Positions 33,780 to 42,226 of a DNA stretch of 64,000 nucleotides are shown piece by piece. Made by a program: the position numbers and the translations under genes. Position 1 is the stretch's first letter. Each line of letters opens with the position of its first letter. The notes below the pieces were generated by a model. That model was not told the DNA's origin and searched no databases. It saw only the letters and a program-made list of their open reading frames with translations. The DNA comes from Aedoeadaptatus ivorii (lineage in GTDB: Bacteria > Bacillota > Clostridia > Tissierellales > Peptoniphilaceae): the NCBI RefSeq assembly GCF_900638585.1, contig NZ_LR134523.1:460001-524000 (forward strand), in the 5' to 3' direction.

Positions 33780-34615
33780 AATTTCAATTTATGCGCCACG
33801 CCTTACTGGCGGGATGTATGCTGTCGATTATGATCCCCATGATCGGCGTCGTCATGGTCAGTAGAAAGACCAGCATGATCGGCGATTCCCTGTCTCACAC
33901 CTCCCTCGCGGGAGTGGCGCTGGGCTTGATCTCGGGCATCAGTCCGGTGCTCGGGGCCATATGCGTTTGTCTCCTATCTGCCTTTGCCATCGAGTATATT
34001 CGACACCGCCTGCCCGCCCACGGCGATATGGCGACGGCGGTGATTACGAGTATCGGACTTGGGGCCGCCGCGATTCTATCGCGGTTTGCGCCGGGCGGCA
34101 ACAATTTCGACAGCTACCTCTTCGGCAGCATCGCTTCTGTCACGGCGGGAGATGTGTTGCAGGTGGCGGTGGTCTTTGCGGTTACGGTATTTTTCAGCAT
34201 CGTCCTATACGGCGGCTTGGTAAATATCGCGATCGACGAGAATCTGGCGCGTTTGGCGGGCGTACACGTGCCCGTTGTAAACGGCATGCTTACGGCATTG
34301 AGTGCGATCGTCATCGCCTTAAGTTGTAAAATCGTCGGCGCTTTGATGATCTCCTCGATCCTGATCTTGCCGGTGGCGACGGCGCTGATCGTCGGGAAAA
34401 GCTATCGACAGGTGTATCGCAATTCTGTGTTGTTGGGCGTATTTTATACCATGAGCGGGATTCTCTTTTCCTATTATTTCGACGTCCCCACCGGCGGAGT
34501 GATCGTGGTGCTTGCGGTGGCAGGGATGCTCCTCGTGGCCGCCGGAAAAAAGTGGCGCTCGCGGGGATCCGCCCGGGAAGAAAAAGAAAACCATATACGA
34601 CGCATATCCCTATAA
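33773..34615 (+). CDS. znuB: Zinc/metal ABC transporter permease (ZnuB-like)
   Basis: A 280-residue integral membrane protein with about eight to nine helices of the ABC-3 family. RKTSMIGDSLSHTSLAGVALG near the N-terminus is the family signature, and CKIVGALMISSILILPVATAL is the conserved later helix. It is the last gene of the zinT-znuA-znuC-znuB set and is followed immediately by a strong terminator. The short C-terminal tail is very basic. Confidence 0.92.
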   Translation: MLEFQFMRHALLAGCMLSIMIPMIGVVMVSRKTSMIGDSLSHTSLAGVALGLISGISPVLGAICVCLLSAFAIEYIRHRLPAHGDMATAVITSIGLGAAAILSRFAPGGNNFDSYLFGSIASVTAGDVLQVAVVFAVTVFFSIVLYGGLVNIAIDENLARLAGVHVPVVNGMLTALSAIVIALSCKIVGALMISSILILPVATALIVGKSYRQVYRNSVLLGVFYTMSGILFSYYFDVPTGGVIVVLAVAGMLLVAAGKKWRSRGSAREEKENHIRRISL

Positions 34616-34666
34616 CCAAAAAGACGGCGGCAAGTGAGACAATCCAACTTGCCGCCGTCTTTTTGG
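34616..34666 (+). terminator. Strong bidirectional terminator between zinc operon and EamA gene
   Basis: A 20-bp perfect stem, CCAAAAAGACGGCGGCAAGT and its complement, encloses an 11-base loop; T5 and A5 tracts lie inside the stem ends, so it serves both convergent operons. Confidence 0.92.
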
Positions 34667-34686
34667 TTTCCAAGGGCGAAATGTAT

Positions 34687-35565
34687 TTACGATGCCGCGC
34701 GATTGCGCGGTTTTCGATTTTCCATCCAAATGGGGAGAAACAGACCGAGGAGTATGCAGACGATGCCCACGATTTTATATGGCGTGAGTACTTCGCCCAA
34801 GAGGGTGATGCCCATAATCGTCGCACACAGGGGGTTAAAGGCACAGAACATCCCCGCCCTTTGGGTCGAGACGTATTTTTGCGCCACGGGCTGTAAGGTA
34901 AAGCCGAAGCCCGTGCATACCACGGCCAAAACGACAATCACCCACCATTCCACCCCGGTGCGGGGCAGATGGGGCGTCTCGAAGAGGAAGGTCGCCGCGG
35001 TCGAGTAGACAAAGATCCAAAAGACCTGCAAAAATCCCAGCTGGAAGGTGTCGTCGGTGGCGGCATATTTTGCCGTCATAATAATGACCGCGGCATAGCA
35101 CAAGGCGGAGCAGAGGGCATAGATCTCGCCGATGGAAAGATTTATCCCGCCGTCACGGCCGGTCAGAAAGGCGACCCCCACCAGCGTAATGGCGACGCCC
35201 ACCAAGGACCAGCGATCCGGAAAGGTGCGCGACAGCACCGCGAGAATCAAGGGCACAAGGACGATGGAGGTGTTTTCTAAAAACGCCACCGTCGACGCCT
35301 CCGCAGAGAGCAGCCCCTTAAACTCGAAGGCCATCACGCCGAAGAACAGAATGCCGAGTACGAAGCCGTGGCGAAAAGTGCTGCGCGTCATGGGAAAGAG
35401 CTGCTTAAAAAAGAAGATCGCCAAGAGCGCCGTCGCCAGGAAAAATCGGGTCGAGAGGAGATTAAAGGTTTCCATACTCTCCATACCGAGCTTAATAAAG
35501 TAATAGCTGCTCGCTCGGGCGATGATCACCGCGGCGAGGAGGATCGATGCGTTTCGTTCTTTCAT
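34687..35565 (-). CDS. EamA-family (DMT superfamily) transporter
   Basis: A 292-residue membrane protein with ten predicted helices in two EamA repeats, each about 135 residues. STRFFLATALLAIFFFK and TVAFLENTSIVLVPLI in the first, and FNPLCATIMGITLLGEVLTPYKIVGI in the second, are typical. Members export amino acids, nucleobases or other metabolites; the substrate is unknown. It starts nine bases after the ABC exporter permease stop and so probably belongs to the same minus-strand operon. Confidence 0.88.
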   Translation of the reverse strand: MKERNASILLAAVIIARASSYYFIKLGMESMETFNLLSTRFFLATALLAIFFFKQLFPMTRSTFRHGFVLGILFFGVMAFEFKGLLSAEASTVAFLENTSIVLVPLILAVLSRTFPDRWSLVGVAITLVGVAFLTGRDGGINLSIGEIYALCSALCYAAVIIMTAKYAATDDTFQLGFLQVFWIFVYSTAATFLFETPHLPRTGVEWWVIVVLAVVCTGFGFTLQPVAQKYVSTQRAGMFCAFNPLCATIMGITLLGEVLTPYKIVGIVCILLGLFLPIWMENRKPRNRAAS

Positions 35566-35574
35566 CGGTGCCTC

Positions 35575-37173
35575 CTATTGTTCGTAGATGCGGATATCCC
35601 GCAGCAAGAGAAAGGGAATGACATCGGCGAGGACGAGGATCGCGGTCAAAATGCCGGCATAGAGCAGGGGAAAGGCGCCCATAATCTCGACGCCCAAAAA
35701 GATCATCACAAAGGTCACAAAGAGGGAGCCGAAGAACGAGAAGAAACTCTGCTTGGAGTTTTTGGCGAGTTCCTGGGGGTTCTCCCAATTGTAATTCGCG
35801 AACTTCCAGTCGAAGAACAGGCCGAAGCCGTTGGAGAGGCAGGCATAGGCCAAGGGCGCGAGGAGCAAAAAGGGCCAGTAGGCGGCCGCGGGCTGAAGCG
35901 CGATGATTACCAGGACGATGCTCAACAGCAAAGAGGGGAGGGAGAGCACGAGTCCCGCCGCGAGTTTTGTCAAAAAGATCTCTCGCCCCGAGAGGGGGAG
36001 GGCGTAGGTGTTATAGGCATTCTTGCCTTCCAGGGAAAAGAAGAAGGTCGATATATTCATCATGCCGCCGAAGCCCATCGCCGCAAGGAAGATAAAGGCG
36101 TCTCTGGGGAGAAGGGATTGCGATTCGATAAAATAGAGGAAGGCCTCTCTGAGTGAGGGCACGAAGAGGAGGAGCGAGAGGATGATGGGCACCAATATGC
36201 CGAAGAAGGTATTCATGGCGACCGCTGTATTGCTCCAGTAGAGAGAGATTTCCTTTCGCAAGAGGGCGGATCGTTTCGAGCGAGGGGAAAAGGCGTCTTC
36301 GCCGATGACTTTTGTCGCGCCCTTTTTCTCCAATCGCTCGGCGATTTCGAAGAAGTGTTTTCCCATATAGGTCAGGAACAGATAAAAGATCCCGATCGCG
36401 AGCAGCGCATAGGGAATAAACACCCATATATGGGCCGACAACATATAAGAAAACAGGTGGAAGGGACCGGGCAGATTGTTGTAGAAGGCGGAAAATTCCG
36501 CGATATGGCGAAATTCCTGGGCGATCTCGTAGTAATAGAGGATCATAAAGGTGGCGAAGATGGCCACGGCGATCAGGGATTTCACAAACTTCGGCATTTC
36601 GCGGCCCGACGAAATGCGGGAAAACGCGATGCGAAGAAATCCGCCGACGGCTTCTCCGAGGATCGTGGTTAAGAGAAACGACAAGAGCAACAGGAACACT
36701 TTGAAGAGAGATTCGGTGGCGAGATAGCATAGGACCAGGGACCCCACCGAAAAGGCGAGGATCATGGGGACTTCCGTCATCCAGGAACCGCTAAATTTCG
36801 CGAGAATAAAGCTCTCTTTGGGGATGGGAAGCGCCCAGAGGGTGTTCTCATCAAAGGAATGGAAGAAGAGGTCCCGAAACTGGAAGAAGGTCCCGAGCGC
36901 CATTAACACAAACAAGAGCAAGAGGACCAGATCCACGACCGAAAGCATTTCTGCGGCACTGAGGATCTCGGAAAACGGCAGATCCTTTTGCGCATCGGAA
37001 AGCGTCGCCGTACGTCCCGCCACGATGAACATGGGGAAGAATCCGCCCAAAAACAGCATGCCCCAAAGGGAAAAGAGATAGATAAAGATGCCGAAGATTT
37101 TACTCTTGCCCGCCTGAAATTTGGAAAATATGCGCTTGCGTTCCAGACGCGATAGGATTTTAAGCAATTCCAT
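35575..37173 (-). CDS. Putative ABC exporter permease (ABC-2 type)
   Basis: A 532-residue membrane protein with about twelve helices in two halves separated by a cytoplasmic loop (EKKGATKVIGEDAFSPRSKRSALLRKE). That loop motif, RSALLRKEISLYW, is common in large two-half ABC-2 exporters of Firmicutes. No ATP-binding site is present. The start overlaps the ATPase gene by 14 bases, so the two form one transporter. The exported substrate is unknown; antimicrobial-peptide or lipid export are the usual possibilities. Confidence 0.82.
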   Translation of the reverse strand: MELLKILSRLERKRIFSKFQAGKSKIFGIFIYLFSLWGMLFLGGFFPMFIVAGRTATLSDAQKDLPFSEILSAAEMLSVVDLVLLLLFVLMALGTFFQFRDLFFHSFDENTLWALPIPKESFILAKFSGSWMTEVPMILAFSVGSLVLCYLATESLFKVFLLLLSFLLTTILGEAVGGFLRIAFSRISSGREMPKFVKSLIAVAIFATFMILYYYEIAQEFRHIAEFSAFYNNLPGPFHLFSYMLSAHIWVFIPYALLAIGIFYLFLTYMGKHFFEIAERLEKKGATKVIGEDAFSPRSKRSALLRKEISLYWSNTAVAMNTFFGILVPIILSLLLFVPSLREAFLYFIESQSLLPRDAFIFLAAMGFGGMMNISTFFFSLEGKNAYNTYALPLSGREIFLTKLAAGLVLSLPSLLLSIVLVIIALQPAAAYWPFLLLAPLAYACLSNGFGLFFDWKFANYNWENPQELAKNSKQSFFSFFGSLFVTFVMIFLGVEIMGAFPLLYAGILTAILVLADVIPFLLLRDIRIYEQ

Positions 37174-37882
37174 CGGCCTGCATCCTTTCTACAAAGAGGT
37201 CTTCTAGGCTGCCCTTGGCGAGGATTTCTTCGGTGGGGCCGAAATAGATCAGATGCCCGTCTTTGATGATGGCGACTTTGTTGCAGAGTTTTTCCGCCAC
37301 CTCAAGTACGTGGGTGGAAAAGAGTATGGTGGTATCTTTTTCTTGCGCCATCTTCTTAAAATTCTCCCGCACCGAACGGGTGGCGAGGGGGTCGAGCCCC
37401 ACAAAGGGTTCGTCGAGTACGATGAGGCGCGGATCGTGGATCAATGCGCCGATCAACGCGAGCTTCTGTTGCATGCCGTGGCTGTAATTGCTGATGGCTT
37501 CGCCCAAGCGGTCGTGGATGGAAAATTCCGCGGCATAGCGTTCGATCCGCTCTTTCCGCGTCTCGAAATCCAGTTGGAAGATGTCGGCGATAAAATTCAA
37601 ATAGTCGATCCCCCGCATAAAGGAATAGAGTTCGGGATTGTCCGGCACATAGCTGATCAGCGCTTTTGCCGCCACCGGATCGGTTTCGATGTCGTGCCCG
37701 CCGATGGCAATCGTCCCCGCATCGAAGGGGATCAGCCCCAAAGCGGATTTGATCGTGGTGGTCTTACCGGCGCCGTTTGCCCCGATAAACGCACAGATGT
37801 CGCCCGGCTCCAGGGAAAAGTTGATGTCGTACAGCACCTGTTTGTTCCCGTAGAATTTTGAGAGATTTTGAATGTTTAGCAT
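37160..37882 (-). CDS. ABC exporter ATPase
   Basis: A 240-residue ATPase. Walker A GANGAGKTT (about 34-42), Q-loop YVPDNPELY, signature NYSHGMQQK (SHGMxQK variant of the LSGGQ loop), Walker B LIVLDEPFVGLDP and switch ILFSTHVLEVAE are visible. The SHGMQQK signature is characteristic of ATPases paired with ABC-2 exporters. It is the first gene of the minus-strand operon and is preceded by repeated ATAACAG elements. GAGGAGG lies just upstream of the ATG. Confidence 0.92.
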   Translation of the reverse strand: MLNIQNLSKFYGNKQVLYDINFSLEPGDICAFIGANGAGKTTTIKSALGLIPFDAGTIAIGGHDIETDPVAAKALISYVPDNPELYSFMRGIDYLNFIADIFQLDFETRKERIERYAAEFSIHDRLGEAISNYSHGMQQKLALIGALIHDPRLIVLDEPFVGLDPLATRSVRENFKKMAQEKDTTILFSTHVLEVAEKLCNKVAIIKDGHLIYFGPTEEILAKGSLEDLFVERMQADGIA

Positions 37883-37920
37883 AGGACCTCCTCTTATATT
37901 TATACTCTTACCTTAACAAT

Positions 37921-37955
37921 ATAACATAACAGTATAACAGGATCATAACAGGATC
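37921..37955 (-). repeat. Direct repeats of ATAACAG upstream of the ABC exporter
   Basis: ATAACA at 37921 and ATAACAG at 37926, 37934 and 37945, the last two each followed by GATC, lie 40-75 bases upstream of the ATPase start. On the minus strand they read CTGTTAT. The spacing of 5, 8 and 11 bases suggests a regulator-binding cluster; no matching regulator is encoded next to it. Confidence 0.5.
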
Positions 37956-38018
37956 GGAAAATGGAAATCTATATCGTAAGAAGGGAGATGGGATTATTAA
38001 AATTCGAAGCGAGGAGTG

Positions 38019-38027
38019 TGGTATAAT
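38019..38027 (+). promoter_or_regulatory. Extended -10 promoter of tdk-psuK-psuG
   Basis: TGGTATAAT, a perfect extended -10, lies eight bases before GAGGAGG of tdk; no -35 is visible. Confidence 0.6.
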
Positions 38028-38047
38028 TTTTCCCCGAGGAGGAAACA

Positions 38048-38626
38048 ATGCATCAGTATAGAGGAAGATTGATCCTACACACCGGAAGTATGTTTTCCGG
38101 CAAGACTTCGAGTTTGGAAAAGGAGATTAAGCGATTTCGCATCGCCGGCTATGAGACCGTGGTCTTAAAGCCTACGATGGATACCCGATTTATTCGATCG
38201 GCGATTACCAGTCACGACGACACCTCCACCGAGGCATTGGTGGTAGAGGATATCGACGGGGTGGTAGAGGCGGTCTACGATCGCCAGGCGGATGTAGTGG
38301 CGATCGATGAGATCCAGTTCTTGGGCGGCGATACGGCGGAGATTCTCGCCGCCTTCGACCGGTTGCTGGACGAGGGCAAGACCATCGTCTGTGCGGGGCT
38401 CGATATGGACTACGAGGGGCGCCCCTTTGAGATCGTAAAAGAATTGATGGCGGTCTGCGATTATGTGGAAAAGCACCACGCCGTCTGCGCCCACTGCGGC
38501 GCCGATGCGTGGATTTCGCACCGCACCAGCAAAGAGTCGGGTCGCGTGGTGATCGGCGCCACCGAAAAATACGAACCCCTGTGCCGGCCCTGTTATAAGC
38601 GACTCAAGAATCGAGGAGAGCGGTGA
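38048..38626 (+). CDS. tdk: Thymidine kinase
   Basis: A 192-residue type II thymidine kinase. The P-loop is TGSMFSGKTS (about 12-21), followed by KPTMDTRF, AIDEIQFL with the lid-side acidic residues, the zinc-binding CAHCG...CRPCYKR cysteines, and CAGLDMDYEGRPF. It phosphorylates thymidine to dTMP for salvage. GAGGAGG precedes the ATG. The stop overlaps the psuK GTG start, so the three genes tdk-psuK-psuG form a pyrimidine-nucleoside salvage operon. Confidence 0.96.
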   Translation: MHQYRGRLILHTGSMFSGKTSSLEKEIKRFRIAGYETVVLKPTMDTRFIRSAITSHDDTSTEALVVEDIDGVVEAVYDRQADVVAIDEIQFLGGDTAEILAAFDRLLDEGKTIVCAGLDMDYEGRPFEIVKELMAVCDYVEKHHAVCAHCGADAWISHRTSKESGRVVIGATEKYEPLCRPCYKRLKNRGER

Positions 38627-39546
38627 GCGCGCCCTATGCGTTCGTATTCGGCGGCTGCAATCTGGACATCAGCGGCCGATCCGCCGAGCCCCTCGCCGAA
38701 GGCGATTCCAATCCCGGGCGGGTACAGATCGGGCCCGGCGGCGTGGGGCGAAATATCGCCTCGAATATGGCCGCCATGGGCGTAGAGGTCAAGCTGATGA
38801 CCGCGCTCGGAGACGACGCCGCAAAAGAGATGATCTTAAGTTCTCTGCCTCCGAATGTGGACGCAAAAGGCGCCTATATCGCCCCCGGGGAACGGACCGG
38901 CACCTATCTCGTCTTGTTGGACGAGGAGGGCGAAATGGTCTATGCCGTAAACGACATGGCGGTTCTTCGCCATCTTACGCCCGATCGGATCTTAGAGAGG
39001 CGCAGCGAGGCGGAAGGCGCCCGGGCGGTGGTACTCGACGGCAACCTGCCCCGAGAAAGCATCGAGACGATCCTTTCCTGGGAGATTTTTGCCGTCGTCG
39101 ACGGGGTGAGTGCGATCAAGGTAAAAAAGTTTCGCGACGTGCTGGATCGCATCGACATCCTCAAGTGCAATGTAGCGGAGGCGCGGGCCCTCGCCGGAAC
39201 GACAGAGGATGCGGATATTTTCGACTGCGGCCACAGATTGGTCGAACGCGGCGTTACCTATGCCGTAATTACCGCGGGGGCGGCGGGGGCGTATCTCTTT
39301 TCGAAAGAAAAGCCCCTTCACTTTTCGTCCAATCCCATGAAAATACGGGGTGCCACCGGGGCGGGCGATGCCTTTTGCGCGGGGCTAGCGGCGGGTCTGA
39401 TTGCCGGAGACGACATCGTGCAGGCCGCGCGGGGCGCCGTCGCCTGTGCCCGCATGGTGCTTATGCGTGACGAAAGCGAACTGATCGACTTCCGCCGAGA
39501 CGCGTGGGAGCGAGAAAAAGAGGAGGTTTATTATGAAACAATTTGA
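38623..39546 (+). CDS. psuK: Pseudouridine kinase, PfkB family
   Basis: A 307-residue ribokinase-family enzyme beginning at GTG, overlapping tdk by four bases. N-terminal GGCNLDISGRS and GPGGVGRNIASNMAAMG form the sugar site; GATGAGDAFCAGLAAGL near the C-terminus holds the catalytic Asp and anion hole. On its own it is only a PfkB kinase; the overlapping psuG downstream identifies it as the kinase making pseudouridine 5'-phosphate. The 14-base overlap with psuG supports coupled translation. Confidence 0.9.
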   Translation: MSAPYAFVFGGCNLDISGRSAEPLAEGDSNPGRVQIGPGGVGRNIASNMAAMGVEVKLMTALGDDAAKEMILSSLPPNVDAKGAYIAPGERTGTYLVLLDEEGEMVYAVNDMAVLRHLTPDRILERRSEAEGARAVVLDGNLPRESIETILSWEIFAVVDGVSAIKVKKFRDVLDRIDILKCNVAEARALAGTTEDADIFDCGHRLVERGVTYAVITAGAAGAYLFSKEKPLHFSSNPMKIRGATGAGDAFCAGLAAGLIAGDDIVQAARGAVACARMVLMRDESELIDFRRDAWEREKEEVYYETI

Positions 39547-40462
39547 TCTGAAGGCATATATGGACATCGCGCCGGAAGTGGCGCGGGCCCTCGAGGAAGA
39601 CAAGCCGGTCGTGGCGCTGGAATCGACCATTATTTCGCACGGGATGCCCTATCCCCAAAATCTCGAGACGGCAAAGCGCTGTGAAGAGATTTTGCGCGAG
39701 GCAGGGGTCACCCCCGCCACCACCGCGATCATCGGCGGGCGCATCAAGGTCGGCCTCAGTGAAGAAGAGCTGGCGTTTATGGCGACGGCAAAGGATGTCG
39801 TCAAGAGCTCTACCCGCGACTATGCCCATATCGTCGCTGCAAAGGCAAACGGCGCCACCACTGTCGCCACCTCGATCCTTACGGCGAAACTCGCGGGCAT
39901 TCCGATCCTCGTCACCGGCGGCATCGGCGGCGTGCACAGGGGCGGAGCGGATTCCATGGACATCTCCCGAGATCTGGAAGAGATCGCGGACACCGACATC
40001 GCCGTGGTCTGCGCCGGCTGTAAGTCGATCCTCGACATCGGCCTCACCCTCGAATATTTAGAAACCAAGGGCGTGCCCGTCGTCGGCTATCAGACCGAAG
40101 CCATGCCCGCCTTTTACACGAGAGAGAGCGGACATGCGGTAGACTTCCGCTACGACAGCGCCGAGGAAATCGCCGCGCTGATGCACACCCAGTGGGGACT
40201 CGGCCTTTCCGGCGGCATTCTGGTGGCCAATCCCATTCCCGAGGCCGATGCTATGGATGCGGATCGGATCGAAGAGGCGATTCAAACCGCCGTCGCCGAT
40301 GCCGAAGATGCGGGCATCCACGGTAAACAGATTACGCCGTTTTTGCTGTCTCGGGTATTGGAAGCCACCGAAGGGGACAGTCTCGCGTCCAATATCGCGC
40401 TGGTATACAACAATACCCGCCTGGGCGCCGCCATCGCCAAGGCATATGCCGCGCAGGCATAA
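39533..40462 (+). CDS. psuG: Pseudouridine-5'-phosphate glycosidase
   Basis: A 309-residue enzyme that splits pseudouridine 5'-phosphate into uracil and ribose 5-phosphate. The family is recognised from VVALESTIISHGMPYPQN, AIIGGRIKVGLSEEEL, the catalytic Lys in KDVVKSSTRDY, VTGGIGGVHRGGADSMDIS with metal-binding residues, and VCAGCKSILDIGLTLEYLET. It ends the operon, and a terminator follows. Together with PsuK it lets the cell recycle a modified RNA nucleoside. Confidence 0.96.
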   Translation: MKQFDLKAYMDIAPEVARALEEDKPVVALESTIISHGMPYPQNLETAKRCEEILREAGVTPATTAIIGGRIKVGLSEEELAFMATAKDVVKSSTRDYAHIVAAKANGATTVATSILTAKLAGIPILVTGGIGGVHRGGADSMDISRDLEEIADTDIAVVCAGCKSILDIGLTLEYLETKGVPVVGYQTEAMPAFYTRESGHAVDFRYDSAEEIAALMHTQWGLGLSGGILVANPIPEADAMDADRIEEAIQTAVADAEDAGIHGKQITPFLLSRVLEATEGDSLASNIALVYNNTRLGAAIAKAYAAQA

Positions 40463-40498
40463 ACGACTTCGTTGTCAGAGAATTTATATCGATTTTAT

Positions 40499-40527
40499 AA
40501 AGAGGACATTGCCGTCCTCTTTTTTTG
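40499..40527 (+). terminator. Terminator of tdk-psuK-psuG
   Basis: AAAGAGGAC pairs with GTCCTCTTT around ATTGCC and ends in seven or more T. Confidence 0.9.
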
Positions 40528-40563
40528 TTTCCGTTAAATTCCCGCAAAGTCTTCGAATTGCCG

Positions 40564-40592
40564 TTGACCCGGGGGGGTTGGTTTCGTATAAT
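40564..40592 (+). promoter_or_regulatory. Promoter of the polyamine-uptake operon
   Basis: TTGACC and TATAAT with a 17-base spacer, 47 bases before the regulator start codon. Confidence 0.82.
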
Positions 40593-40602
40593 GGTATCCG
40601 TT

Positions 40603-40630
40603 GTTTAGTAAATTAACCTTAAAGTTTAGT
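40603..40630 (+). promoter_or_regulatory. Candidate operator: GTTTAGT direct repeat
   Basis: GTTTAGT occurs at 40603-40609 and again at 40624-40630, 21 bases apart (two helical turns), flanking TTAACCTTAA, between the -10 and the start of the regulator gene. It is a natural binding site for the HTH protein encoded right after it. Confidence 0.5.
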
Positions 40631-40638
40631 GGTGATCC

Positions 40639-41178
40639 ATGAAATTCGGAAAGAAAATACGCAATTTGCGGCTAAAACAGAATCTGACGCAGAAAGAACT
40701 GGCGGAGCGCAGCGAGCTGACAAAGGGCTTTATCTCTCAGGTGGAGCGGGACCTTACCAGCCCGTCGGTGGCGACTTTTCTCGATATTTGCGAGGCCCTC
40801 GGCATCACGCCGGAGGAGTTCTTTCGTGAAAAGGGCGAAGAAAAAGTCGTCTTTACGCCCGACGACGCCTTTGAAGCGAGAAGCGAAGAAGACGGCTATT
40901 CGATCGACTATATCGTCCCCAATGCGCAGAAAAACGCCATGGAACCGACCCTTTGGCAAATTGAGCCCGAAGGGAGAAGTCGCGTACTCTCGCCCTTCGA
41001 AGGCGAAAGCTTCGCCTATATCCTCGAGGGCAAACTCTACTTCTTTTACGGAGAGGAACGACACGAGGTCAAAAAGGGCGATACGATCTATGCGTCGGGC
41101 AATGCCGCCTGTTATTTTGTGAATCGCGGCAAGCGGATAGCGCGCATTTTGTGGGTTGCGGATCCCCCGAGTTTTTAG
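40639..41178 (+). CDS. XRE-family regulator with cupin domain, likely polyamine-responsive
   Basis: A 179-residue two-domain regulator. The HTH (about 5-60) reads IRNLRLKQNLTQKELAERSELTKGFISQVERD, and the C-terminal cupin (about 110-175) reads GESFAYILEGKLYFFYGEERHEVKKGD. This architecture matches PuuR-like regulators, which usually sit in front of polyamine genes, as here: potA begins nine bases later. It probably represses or adjusts the pot operon and itself through the GTTTAGT repeats. The cupin ligand is inferred, not seen. Confidence 0.9.
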   Translation: MKFGKKIRNLRLKQNLTQKELAERSELTKGFISQVERDLTSPSVATFLDICEALGITPEEFFREKGEEKVVFTPDDAFEARSEEDGYSIDYIVPNAQKNAMEPTLWQIEPEGRSRVLSPFEGESFAYILEGKLYFFYGEERHEVKKGDTIYASGNAACYFVNRGKRIARILWVADPPSF

Positions 41179-41187
41179 GAGGTGGAC

Positions 41188-42225
41188 ATGGAAAAAATTA
41201 TTACGCTCAAGGACATTCGAAAGACCTTTGACGAAACGGAAGTACTGAAGGGCATCGATCTGGAGATCGCAGATGGCGAGTTCGTCACCCTGTTGGGTCC
41301 CAGCGGCTGCGGAAAGACGACGACCCTTCGGATTATCGCCGGCTTTGAAACCATGGATGAAGGCACGCTGTTGTTTCGCGGGAAGGATATGACCGCCCTG
41401 AAGCCCTACGAGCGGCCGGTAAATACGGTGTTTCAAAAATACGCGCTCTTTCCCCATCTGAATGTCTTCGACAATGTCGCCTTCGGCTTAAAACTCAAGG
41501 GCACGCCCCAAAAAGAGATCGAGACGCGGGTGCGGGAAATGCTCGCCCTCGTCAATCTGCCCGGCACCGAAAGTCGAAAGATCGACTCCCTTTCCGGCGG
41601 GCAGCAGCAGCGTATCGCCATCGCCCGGGCCCTGGTCAACGACCCCGAGATCCTTCTTCTCGACGAACCGTTGGGCGCCTTGGACCTAAAGCTCAGAAAG
41701 CAGATGCAGTTTGAACTCAAGAGGATCCAAGAGCGCGTGGGCATTACCTTTATCTACGTCACCCACGACCAGGAAGAGGCACTGAGCATGAGCGATCGGG
41801 TGGTGGTCATGAAGGACGGAGAGATCCTGCAGATCGCCACGCCCATCGACATCTATAACGAGCCGCAAAACGCCTTCGTCGCGAACTTTATCGGCGAGAG
41901 CAATATTATCCCCGGCATTTTCGTAAAAGACCGCTTGATCTCTTTTTACGGGCGGGAATTCGCCTGTGTGGATACGGGCTTTCTGCCGTCGGAGCCGGTG
42001 CAGATCGTCATCCGGCCCGAGGATGTGGAGCTCTCTTATACGGACGAGGATGTGTTGAAGGGTAAGGTACTTTCTACGGTTTTTAAGGGCGTGCATTACG
42101 AAATGATTCTCGATGTGGAAGGCCAGCGATGGATGGTGCAGTCCACCCTTTCCAAGGAACCCGGCGACGAGGTGGGGATCTATATCGAACCGGACAACTT
42201 CCACGTGATGAAGGCGGAGTCCTGA
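41188..42225 (+). CDS. potA: Spermidine/putrescine ABC transporter ATPase PotA
   Basis: A 345-residue ATPase. The ATG at 41188 is five bases after AGGAGG; the GTG at 41182 overlaps that site. Walker A GPSGCGKTTT, signature SLSGGQQQR, Walker B ILLLDEPLGALD and the switch VTHDQEEAL are present, followed by a C-terminal TOBE domain (about 260-340, with RPEDVELS). NTVFQKYALFPHLNVFDNVAFGL is the PotA-type Q-loop region. It energises polyamine import with PotB and PotC. Confidence 0.95.
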   Translation: MEKIITLKDIRKTFDETEVLKGIDLEIADGEFVTLLGPSGCGKTTTLRIIAGFETMDEGTLLFRGKDMTALKPYERPVNTVFQKYALFPHLNVFDNVAFGLKLKGTPQKEIETRVREMLALVNLPGTESRKIDSLSGGQQQRIAIARALVNDPEILLLDEPLGALDLKLRKQMQFELKRIQERVGITFIYVTHDQEEALSMSDRVVVMKDGEILQIATPIDIYNEPQNAFVANFIGESNIIPGIFVKDRLISFYGREFACVDTGFLPSEPVQIVIRPEDVELSYTDEDVLKGKVLSTVFKGVHYEMILDVEGQRWMVQSTLSKEPGDEVGIYIEPDNFHVMKAES

Positions 42226-42226
42226 T

